Part shown: positions 7,555 to 13,268 of the stretch, piece after piece | Position numbering within the stretch: the first letter of the stretch is position 1 | Layout: each line of letters opens with the position of its first letter | Source of the DNA: Bacteroidales bacterium | GTDB lineage: Bacteria; Bacteroidota; Bacteroidia; Bacteroidales; UBA932 | NCBI GenBank assembly: GCA_024401945.1 | Contig: JAKSKC010000029.1 | Coordinates: 1-13,797, forward strand | Reading direction: 5' to 3' | DNA: 13,797 nucleotides | The notes under the pieces: model-generated | Database searches by the model: none | What the model saw: the letters and a program-made list of their open reading frames with translations, nothing else | Told to the model about the DNA's origin: nothing | Translations under genes and position numbers: made by a program

Positions 7555-8511
7555 ATGGCAGTACAGATACTTATCCTCCTCGTGGGCCTTGCGCTGATAG
7601 TCTTCGGCGCGGACTGGCTCGTGGACGGAGCCTCGACCATCGCCAGAAAGGCAGGGATCAGCGAGTTCGTCATCGGACTCACCATCGTCGGCTTCGGCAC
7701 CTCCTGCCCCGAGCTCGTCGTCAGCCTCACCGGCGCCTTCGCCGGCAACTCCGACATCTCCATCGGCAACGTCGTCGGCTCGAACATCTTCAACACCCTC
7801 CTGATCCTCGGCCTCACCGCTGTCATCGCCCCTATCGCCATGACCAAGGAAAACAGGAAAAGGGACATACCGATGACTATCGGAGTGACCCTGCTCTTCA
7901 TCCTCTGCGGCATGAGCAGAACCCTCCTCGGAGTAGGCTCCGCAGATATGATTTCAAGAGTGGAAGGATTTGTGTTCCTGGCACTTTTCGCCCTTTATAT
8001 CTACTCCTGCTTCAAGTTCGGATCAGCCGAAGAAAGCGGTGACGACGGCAAGAAGATTTCATTGGCGGCAGCCATCCTGCTGGTAATCGCCGGTCTGGCT
8101 GGATTGATCTTCGGCGGACGGTTGTTCGTGGATTCTGCAACGAAGATTGCCCAGCTCCTAGGGGTGAGCGACAAGTTCATTGCCATAACCATCCTGGCGG
8201 GCGGCACTTCCCTTCCGGAGCTCGCCACCTGCGTGGTCGCAGCCGTCAAGAAGAAGGGGCAGCTCGCTCTGGGCAACATCCTCGGATCGAACGTATTCAA
8301 CATCCTCCTGATACTCGGAGCATCCGCAGTTGTCACTCCTCTGCATATGAGCGGAATGAACCTGGTGGACATGGGAGTGCTGATGCTCAGCGCCCTGCTC
8401 ATCTTCACGAGCGCGTTCACCGGAAAGAAGAACATCCTCGACCGCTTCGACGGCACCATCCTGCTGCTCGCGGAAGCCGGATACATGACATACCTGATAA
8501 TGACTATATAA
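7555..8511 (+). CDS. CaCA-superfamily sodium/calcium antiporter, YrbG-like
   Basis: A 318-residue inner-membrane protein with two inverted repeats of about five helices each, the hallmark of cation/Ca2+ exchangers. Alpha-1 repeat: GFGTSCPELVVS (46-57) and GNVVGSNIFN (71-80). Alpha-2 repeat: GGTSLPELATC (216-226) and GNILGSNVFN (240-249). The ion-binding glutamates are within the two PEL motifs (E53 and E222). The short cytoplasmic-type linker between halves (SAEESGDDGKK, 157-167) is acidic, as is common. It would exchange Na+ or H+ for Ca2+ or another cation; the real substrate cannot be told. It is tightly packed in an operon, one base after rlmD and 11 bases before cysteate synthase, with no promoter seen in either gap. 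Length fits bacterial YrbG proteins (about 310-330). Confidence 0.92.
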   Translation: MAVQILILLVGLALIVFGADWLVDGASTIARKAGISEFVIGLTIVGFGTSCPELVVSLTGAFAGNSDISIGNVVGSNIFNTLLILGLTAVIAPIAMTKENRKRDIPMTIGVTLLFILCGMSRTLLGVGSADMISRVEGFVFLALFALYIYSCFKFGSAEESGDDGKKISLAAAILLVIAGLAGLIFGGRLFVDSATKIAQLLGVSDKFIAITILAGGTSLPELATCVVAAVKKKGQLALGNILGSNVFNILLILGASAVVTPLHMSGMNLVDMGVLMLSALLIFTSAFTGKKNILDRFDGTILLLAEAGYMTYLIMTI

Positions 8512-8522
8512 AAATACACACA

Positions 8523-9806
8523 ATGAAATTTGAACCGACGAAATACCAGCTGATGAATGTTGGTACTGGAAGAATCTTCGAAGACGGAGAGTGGACCCTC
8601 GCGGATCCCCAGGCCCCGTCTCCTTCCCTCGTAAGGGCAGTCTATGAAAACAAGCAGTTCACTCCGCGCGAGGACCTCAAGGGCCTCTACAGATACGCTG
8701 AGTGGCTCCCTATCAAACGGACCCTCAAGAAATCGCACGCTCCTGTAACCTACAAGAGCAAGGGTCTGGCCAAGGAGCTCGGAATGAGCAACCTCTACAT
8801 CACCTTCTCCGGCTTCTGCCCGAAGCTCGGAGCCGGCATGACCACCTGTTCCTTCAAGGAGACCGAGGCCTTCTCGGTCTGCGCCAGAATGCCGAAGGAC
8901 AGCAAGCGCATACTCGTAGTCCAGTCCGCAGGAAACACCGCGCGCGCGTTCGCACAGGTCTGCTCGGACAACAACATCCCTATCGTGATCTGCATCCCTG
9001 AAGGAGCCAAGCACGACATGTGGTTCCAGAAGAAGCTCAAGGACTGCGTCAAGGTGGTCGCCACCCCTATGGGCTCCGACTACTTCGACGCCATCGCCCT
9101 CGGCGAGAAGATCTGCAAGGACCCTATGTTCATGGCTGAAGGCGGTGCAAAGAACGTCGCCCGCCGCGACGGCATGGGCACCACCCTCCTCAGCGCTGTC
9201 GAGACCATCGGACGCATCCCGGACGCCTATTTCCAGGCAGTAGGAAGCGGCACCGGCGCCATCGCAGCATGGGAGAACAACATGAGGCTCATCGACGACG
9301 GCCGCTTCGGCACCCACAAGATGAAGCTCTTCGTTTCCCAGAACGCGCCTTTCACCCTTATGAACGACTCGTTCAAGGCTGACTCACGCGAGCTCCTCCC
9401 GCTCACACCGGAAGAATCCCGCAAGGCCTCCGAAGTTATCCTGGCCAAGGTTCTTTCCAATAGAAAACCGCCTTACAGCCTCGCCGGCGGACTCTATGAT
9501 GCGCTCAAGGACACCGGCGGCGACACCTTCACCGTTACCAATGACGAAATCGTCCAGTGGATCATCAAGTTCCTCCACTGCGAGGGCTACGACATCCTCC
9601 CTGCAGCAGCAACCGCAGTCTGCAGCGTTGCCAAGGCTCTCGAGCAGGGCAAGATCGACAAGGACGACGTCGTTATGCTCAACATCACAGGTGGCGGCCT
9701 GCTTCAGGCCAAGAAAAACGGCTACGTGGAAGCGGAACCGGCGCTGGGCCTCAGCCCGGACCTCCCGGCGGAAGAGATCATCGCCAAGGTCAAGGCTTTG
9801 TTCTAA
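8523..9806 (+). CDS. Cysteate synthase (PLP enzyme, threonine-synthase-like)
   Basis: A 427-residue fold-type II PLP enzyme. The Schiff-base lysine is K112 in TCSFKETEA, the substrate loop is SAGNTARAFA (135-144), the glycine-rich phosphate loop is GSGTGAIAAWE (241-251), and NITGGG (387-392) is near the C-terminus. Further signatures are GLYRYAEWLP (54-63), EGGAKNVARRDGMGT (206-220), YFQAVGSGTG and LSNRKPPYSLAGGLYDAL (311-328). To my recollection these are typical of the cysteate synthase family first characterised in Methanosarcina, which makes L-cysteate from O-phosphoserine and sulfite, rather than of ordinary threonine synthase. In Bacteroidota, cysteate is the head-group precursor of sulfonolipids (capnine, sulfobacin). 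It is the last gene of the rlmD operon, ended by the hairpin at 9819-9863. The usual downstream partner, a PLP-dependent cysteate acyltransferase, is not in the window. A diverged threonine synthase is the alternative. Confidence 0.8.
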   Translation: MKFEPTKYQLMNVGTGRIFEDGEWTLADPQAPSPSLVRAVYENKQFTPREDLKGLYRYAEWLPIKRTLKKSHAPVTYKSKGLAKELGMSNLYITFSGFCPKLGAGMTTCSFKETEAFSVCARMPKDSKRILVVQSAGNTARAFAQVCSDNNIPIVICIPEGAKHDMWFQKKLKDCVKVVATPMGSDYFDAIALGEKICKDPMFMAEGGAKNVARRDGMGTTLLSAVETIGRIPDAYFQAVGSGTGAIAAWENNMRLIDDGRFGTHKMKLFVSQNAPFTLMNDSFKADSRELLPLTPEESRKASEVILAKVLSNRKPPYSLAGGLYDALKDTGGDTFTVTNDEIVQWIIKFLHCEGYDILPAAATAVCSVAKALEQGKIDKDDVVMLNITGGGLLQAKKNGYVEAEPALGLSPDLPAEEIIAKVKALF

Positions 9807-9818
9807 TACCGGCCCATC

Positions 9819-9863
9819 GGAAATCAAAAAGGCGGAGATCAAATCTCCGCCTTTTTGATTTCC
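9819..9863. terminator. 21-bp perfect hairpin, bidirectional intrinsic terminator
   Basis: GGAAATCAAAAAGGCGGAGA+T (9819-9839) pairs perfectly with 9843-9863 around the loop CAA. The GC core GGCGGAGAT is flanked by AAAAA on one side and TTTTT on the other, so it works as an intrinsic terminator in both directions. It ends the rlmD operon 12 bases after the cysteate synthase stop. It also contains the stop and last seven to eight codons of the convergent acyltransferase gene. Confidence 0.9.
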
Positions 9864-10987
9864 TTGTTCTCCACAGGATTCGAGTAAATCCGACGGAATA
9901 CATCACGCAGGTCCTCACGGTTCAATGTCCTCTCGACCCTCTTGAGCTGGTGCTCGGTGTATGCGATGAACTTCTCCCTGTCTTCAGCCGTATACCTGTC
10001 GCTGTACTTCGTGGTGCCGTACACCATATCGTATGCGATGAAATTGGTTTTCCAGAGCTTGTAGCCTTCGACCACTCTCTGATCGATGTACTGCATCAGA
10101 GCCTGATAGCGGTCATTCTTGTCCAAGCCGGCCGCAGTCTCGATCTCTTCGGCCGCAAGCGGGGTTCCGATGTTGAGATGGACATTGCCCTTCCACTGGC
10201 GGATGCCGCTGACGATGCTGTGCATGTCCTCCTTCGGCCCCTTGACATATTTCTGGGTTCTGGAGATAAGAAGCTCCCTGGCCTTTCTTATATCACAAGG
10301 CTCGTATTCGTACGAAATGCTGAGAGGAATCAGGTTCAGCTCGGAATAGTTCTCCTGGAAAGTACCGGTCCCGCTCATGTCGAACATCTTCACGAGTCCC
10401 TGCTCGGTTTCGTCAAATCCGTTCTTCGTACGGCCCTGGCGCTGAGCGATCCATACGGAATTCTTCCCGGATGTGATGGTCTGGCGTATATACTTTGAAA
10501 GAAGCTGCGAAGAAAGATAAAGCTCCCTCGCGGAAATGCCGCGGATAACCTTTATCATTCTGTTCGAACGAAGCAGTTTTTCAACCGTAGGGCTGGAAAG
10601 AAGGTTGTCCCCCACACATATCTCCGACATAGTCACTCCGTTCTGCGCGAGGACATACTGCGTAAGCGCCGGGTCGATGATGATGTCACGGTGATTGGAT
10701 ATCATAAGGAACTTGCCCTGTACGGACAGGATGTTCGAGAAGCCGTCATATGAGAAATTCCCGATGGTGTTGTTGAGGACCCAGTCCACAGCCTTGGTCA
10801 TAACGACCTGCTGGAACTCGTCGATGCTGCCGAGATTCTTCAGCTTGTCCGAAAGGAAAGTGATACGCTCGTTAGGGAATATGGCTTTTGAAATGACCGG
10901 GACTGCCGGATGCTTGGCCAGCTCACCGAACGCTTTTACCGCCTCCTCATCGGAATATGGACATATATCGAGGAATTGCTCTTCCAT
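9839..10987 (-). CDS. PlsB/PlsC-like glycerolipid acyltransferase
   Basis: A 382-residue protein of the glycerolphosphate acyltransferase superfamily. Motif I is ISNHRDIIIDPAL (96-108) and the catalytic His is probably H99. Motif II surrounds VGDNL and SNRMIKVIRG (125-150), with R149 expected to contact the phosphate. Motif III is VWIAQRQGRTKNG (178-190). NLIPLSISYEYEP further on resembles motif IV. No signal peptide or strong membrane helix was seen, so it is probably a peripheral membrane enzyme. The spacing in motif I is H-x5-D to D105 rather than the classic H-x4-D; the nearer D101 follows H-R. I infer a role in phosphatidic-acid synthesis or transfer of an acyl chain to another lipid. 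It has its own promoter at 11007-11037, and its 3' end lies inside the shared terminator. The predicted start at 10987 is the only fitting ATG. Confidence 0.82.
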   Translation of the reverse strand: MEEQFLDICPYSDEEAVKAFGELAKHPAVPVISKAIFPNERITFLSDKLKNLGSIDEFQQVVMTKAVDWVLNNTIGNFSYDGFSNILSVQGKFLMISNHRDIIIDPALTQYVLAQNGVTMSEICVGDNLLSSPTVEKLLRSNRMIKVIRGISARELYLSSQLLSKYIRQTITSGKNSVWIAQRQGRTKNGFDETEQGLVKMFDMSGTGTFQENYSELNLIPLSISYEYEPCDIRKARELLISRTQKYVKGPKEDMHSIVSGIRQWKGNVHLNIGTPLAAEEIETAAGLDKNDRYQALMQYIDQRVVEGYKLWKTNFIAYDMVYGTTKYSDRYTAEDREKFIAYTEHQLKRVERTLNREDLRDVFRRIYSNPVENKEIKKAEI

Positions 10988-11006
10988 TGCTAAGGTTTAA
11001 GTCAGA

Positions 11007-11037
11007 CAAAGATATACAAAAAAGCAATATCAGTCAA
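11007..11037 (-). promoter_or_regulatory. Promoter of the acyltransferase gene (TTG-N20-TATCTTTG)
   Basis: On the minus strand TTG (complement 11035-11037) is followed after 20 bases by TATCTTTG (complement 11007-11014), a full -7 match. The -33 triplet lies in the last codons of queA (Val-Asp, GTTGAC), so this promoter overlaps the end of the upstream gene. The predicted leader is about 14 bases. Confidence 0.65.
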
Positions 11038-12262
11038 CTCTGCGGAGCAACGAACTGTCACCGTAGCTGAGGAATCTGTATCCATTTGCCAGGGCATAAT
11101 CATATATGGTATGCCAGTCGCCCTTCACAAAGGCGGAAACCAGAAGGATCAGAGTGCTCTCCGGCTGATGGAAATTGGTCACAAGCAAGTCGACGATGCG
11201 GAACTTGAAGCCAGGGACAATGATGATCCTTGTCTCCACTTCCAGCCGGTCAAGGCCGTTGGCATCAAGATAGTCTATGATAGCTCCGATGGATTCTTCA
11301 AGTGAATATGGATACTCCCTTTCGTATGGACACCACTGCGCCACAGTCTCAGGCTTTCCCTTCTCGATACAGGACACTCCGACGTAATAAAGTGACTCCA
11401 AAGTCCTCACGGAAGTGGTCCCAACCGCTATAACTTTTTTGTTACCATCTAAAACATTATTGTTTTTATCCTTGATTTTCAGCAAGAAGTCCTTGGTAAC
11501 AATAAAAGGCTCCCTATGCATGGTATGATCGGCCACATTGGAGCTTTTGACGGGCAGGAAGGTGCCGGCACCTACGTGAAGACACACATTTTCGATGTCG
11601 ATGCCCTTGTTTTTTATGTCATCAAGCACCCTTTCGGTGAAGTGAAGACCAGCAGTAGGAGCAGCGACCGACCCCCTGTACTTTGCATACAATGTCTGAT
11701 ACCTTTCCAGGTCGACAGCCTCCGTCTCACGGTTAAGATAAGGAGGAATAGGCACTGTTCCGCAAGCTTCGAGAACCTTGGAGAAAGGGAAGCCGTTGGA
11801 CCAGGTGAACTCGACAAAGGACGTTTCGTCCTCCCGGGAAACAAGGTTGGCGACCAGGTTCATCGAGGCGATATCAGGGTCATTCCCGGGATTATAAAGA
11901 TGAAGCGGATCATCCTTCCAGCGCTTGACGTTACCGACAATACAGCGCCATACGCACCGGTCGGTAACAGCAAAGACTGTATTATATTCAACGGGATCGA
12001 CAGGCTTGAGGCAGAAAACCTCGATATGGGCTCCGGTTTCCCTCTGGAAATGAAGACGGGCGGGCACGACCTTCGTGTCGTTGAACACCATCATTGCCCC
12101 TGCAGGCAGGAAAGAAGCAAGTTCACGGAAGACATGGGACTCCACCTTTCCATCAGAATATGTAAGGAGCTTCGAAGAATCCCTCTCTGGAAGAGGATAT
12201 TTGGCGATACGCTCGTCGGGGAGGGGATAATTATAATCCTCTATATGAATTTCAGGTATCAT
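11030..12262 (-). CDS. queA: S-adenosylmethionine:tRNA ribosyltransferase-isomerase (queuosine synthesis)
   Basis: A 410-residue QueA, which transfers and isomerises the ribosyl group of S-adenosylmethionine onto preQ1 in tRNA to form epoxyqueuosine. Signatures are present in order: NDTKVVPARL (61-70), YAKYRGSVAAPTAGLHFT (192-209), HVGAGTFLPV (229-238), MHREPF (248-253), VGTTSVRTLES (280-290), TNFHQPESTLILLVSAF (362-378) and YRFLSYGDSSLL (395-406). It is longer than E. coli QueA (356), mainly through an extra stretch at about 291-345 before the 'PGFKF' strand, a lengthening I believe other Bacteroidota QueA proteins share. Usual motif residues 'TNFHLP' and '...GDxML' read TNFHQP and GDSSL here, mild variations. 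Bases 11428-11482, coding for about residues 260-280, are distinctly AT-rich. The start at 12262 is preceded by a -7 box TAACTTTG at 12285-12292. Confidence 0.95.
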   Translation of the reverse strand: MIPEIHIEDYNYPLPDERIAKYPLPERDSSKLLTYSDGKVESHVFRELASFLPAGAMMVFNDTKVVPARLHFQRETGAHIEVFCLKPVDPVEYNTVFAVTDRCVWRCIVGNVKRWKDDPLHLYNPGNDPDIASMNLVANLVSREDETSFVEFTWSNGFPFSKVLEACGTVPIPPYLNRETEAVDLERYQTLYAKYRGSVAAPTAGLHFTERVLDDIKNKGIDIENVCLHVGAGTFLPVKSSNVADHTMHREPFIVTKDFLLKIKDKNNNVLDGNKKVIAVGTTSVRTLESLYYVGVSCIEKGKPETVAQWCPYEREYPYSLEESIGAIIDYLDANGLDRLEVETRIIIVPGFKFRIVDLLVTNFHQPESTLILLVSAFVKGDWHTIYDYALANGYRFLSYGDSSLLRRVD

Positions 12263-12284
12263 TCTGACATTTTAAAATACGGTG

Positions 12285-12292
12285 CAAAGTTA
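12285..12292 (-). promoter_or_regulatory. -7 box of queA (TAACTTTG)
   Basis: The complement of 12285-12292 reads TAACTTTG, matching TAnnTTTG, 22 bases before the queA ATG. No TTG or TTTG is found at the expected upstream position, so this promoter is less certain than those of rlmD or the XRE gene. Confidence 0.5.
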
Positions 12293-12423
12293 ATCATTCT
12301 ACGAGAATAATTAAAAAATACGATTGCATTCAAAAGGGCCGGAAGGACAGTATGATACAATGCAAAATATACAATCGTATACTGAATCACATAAGTAAAT
12401 TTGTAAATTCAGCTCTTTGATTA

Positions 12424-12464
12424 TTTACTTTTGTAAATCATTTATATTTGTTTACAAAAGTAAA
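12424..12464. promoter_or_regulatory. Two TTTAC-N4-GTAAA palindromes, candidate operators
   Basis: TTTACTTTTGTAAA (12424-12437) and its exact reverse complement TTTACAAAAGTAAA (12451-12464) lie 27 bases apart centre to centre. Each is itself a palindrome of TTTAC and GTAAA with a 4-base spacer, as expected for a dimeric helix-turn-helix regulator. The half-site TTTGTAAA also occurs at 12400-12407 and at 12783-12790, next to the XRE start codon. Each arm contains a TACTTTTG -7-like box, and TATATTTG lies between the arms (12443-12450). Confidence 0.5.
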
Positions 12465-12556
12465 ATAAGGGAAATTTATATAGCATATCTATATTATACA
12501 ATATGCTTATTTTCAGTATTTTATATGACTTTATATATAGTATATATAGAGAATAA

Positions 12557-12665
12557 TAAGTGAATCCTATGCCCCAAGGTACCATTACACTGGATTATAC
12601 CATGATTTATAGTAGTATATCCTCTTAAACCCAGTGTTTTACGCACATTCACTTAAATGGATTCA
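12557..12665 (+). other. Nested foldable element, possible structured RNA
   Basis: Three nested helices can form: TAAGTGAAT (12557-12565) with ATTCACTTA (12647-12655), 9 perfect pairs; ACACTGG (12587-12593) with CCAGTGT (12631-12637); and ATTATAC (12594-12600) with GTATAT (12615-12620) with one bulge. The left outer arm can instead pair as TGAATCC (12561-12567) with GGATTCA (12659-12665). No known RNA family was recognised; strand of transcription is unknown. Confidence 0.4.
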
Positions 12666-12734
12666 TTCAAATAAACACTCTCTATCCCCTACTCATTCTA
12701 TATGACGATTTCAAATTGTGAATCACAAAAATAC

Positions 12735-12765
12735 TTTGTATGTTAAAAATATAATATTACATTTG
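12735..12765 (+). promoter_or_regulatory. Promoter of the XRE regulator (TTTG-N19-TACATTTG)
   Basis: TTTG at 12735-12738 and TACATTTG at 12758-12765 fit the Bacteroidota consensus with a 19-base spacer, as in the rlmD promoter. The start of transcription should be near 12770-12774, leaving a leader of about 25 bases that ends in TTTTTGTAAAC, a half-site of the candidate operator. Confidence 0.7.
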
Positions 12766-12796
12766 TGAAGCAGACGTTAATTTTTGTAAACATACC

Positions 12797-13234
12797 ATGA
12801 ACACCAGATTGCAGCAATTCCTTTCTGCGGAGAACATCTCCCAGGCCCAGTTCGCGGACACCATAGAAGTAGCCCGCGCCAGCGTATCACATGTACTGGC
12901 TGGAAGGAACAAGCCCGGTTATGATTTCATTAAAAGTATTGCAGATCACTACCCCAAACTCAATCTGGACTGGCTGATCAACGGCAAGGGGAAGATGTAC
13001 AAGGAAGTCGTGACTGCTCCCCTTCCAACTGCTGACTACACGGACGAACTTTTCGCCCCCGAAAAGCCCGAGCCTGTCGAAAATCCTTTCCGTCAGGTGA
13101 CCGAGATTCCAAAAATCGACTCCTCGACTGAAAGCAATATTAGAGCTGAAGCCTCTAAAACCTCTAACAATCAGCGAAGAATCTCTAAAATCATCGTATT
13201 CTTCGACGATGATACGTTTCAAGAATTGAAGTAA
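12797..13234 (+). CDS. XRE-family helix-turn-helix transcriptional regulator
   Basis: A 145-residue DNA-binding protein. Residues about 4-65 form an XRE/Cro-type helix-turn-helix: 'MNTRLQQFLSAENISQAQFA', then ARASVSHVLAGRNKPG as the recognition-helix region, and NLDWLINGKGKMYK closing the domain, a phrase very common in Bacteroidota XRE proteins. Residues 70-125 are a proline- and charge-rich linker with no visible domain. The C-terminus RRISKIIVFFDDDTFQELK (127-145) matches a short conserved tail ('..I..Ivff.D.tF') that I associate with this lineage of regulators. It is a cytoplasmic protein, and the target is unknown. The TTTGTAAA half-site by its start codon suggests autoregulation. It is 34 bases upstream of the PyrD-like gene, which has its own -7 box. 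Confidence 0.88.
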   Translation: MNTRLQQFLSAENISQAQFADTIEVARASVSHVLAGRNKPGYDFIKSIADHYPKLNLDWLINGKGKMYKEVVTAPLPTADYTDELFAPEKPEPVENPFRQVTEIPKIDSSTESNIRAEASKTSNNQRRISKIIVFFDDDTFQELK

Positions 13235-13240
13235 ATTCTG

Positions 13241-13264
13241 TATATTTGCTATACCAACATAGCA
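13241..13264 (+). promoter_or_regulatory. -7 box of the PyrD-like gene and adjacent small inverted repeat
   Basis: TATATTTG at 13241-13248 matches the -7 consensus, with TTTC (one mismatch to TTTG) 20 bases upstream inside the end of the XRE gene. TGCTAT (13247-13252) and ATAGCA (13259-13264) form a 6-bp inverted repeat with a 6-base loop directly between the -7 box and the ATG at 13269, where a repressor or a leader hairpin could act. Confidence 0.5.
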
Positions 13265-13268
13265 TTTT

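Larger units (their letters stand above)
12263..12796. other. 534-bp AT-rich gene-free region between queA and the XRE regulator
   Basis: No protein gene, tRNA or known RNA family was recognised here. It contains, in order: the queA -7 box (12285-12292), an interrupted hairpin (12318-12380), two TTTAC-N4-GTAAA palindromes (12424-12464), a small hairpin AGCATAT/ATATGCT (12482-12507), an alternating AT tract near 12531-12549, a nested foldable element (12557-12665), a TTGTGAATCACAA palindrome (12716-12728) and the XRE promoter (12735-12765). TAnnTTTG matches are frequent in such AT-rich DNA, and several here may be chance. Confidence 0.7.

Noticed and set aside
6597..9317. Two 438-codon antisense open frames (6597-7913 and 8001-9317, minus strand).
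   Set aside because: They lie opposite rlmD, the antiporter and cysteate synthase, whose products are clearly recognisable. Their translations are low-complexity V/D/E/G- or L-rich text typical of the reverse strand of GC-rich genes.
12331..12360. CCGGAAGG in the hairpin loop resembles the conserved tip of SRP (4.5S) RNA.
   Set aside because: The flanking CAGGT and AGCAG segments that define the SRP RNA tip are absent, and the surrounding stem does not fit; only the 8-base GGAA tip matches.
12569..12628. 19-residue ORF on the plus strand (begins MPQGTITLDY) in the gap before the XRE gene.
   Set aside because: Short, in AT-rich DNA, overlaps the foldable element, and has no promoter at a suitable distance.
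12521..12652. About 43-codon GTG-started ORF on the minus strand in the same gap.
   Set aside because: Rare start codon, AT-rich composition, no recognisable motif; open frames of this size are expected by chance.
12716..12728. TTGTGAATCACAA considered as a CRP-type site (TGTGA-N6-TCACA).
   Set aside because: The two halves are one base apart rather than six, so a CRP dimer would not fit.
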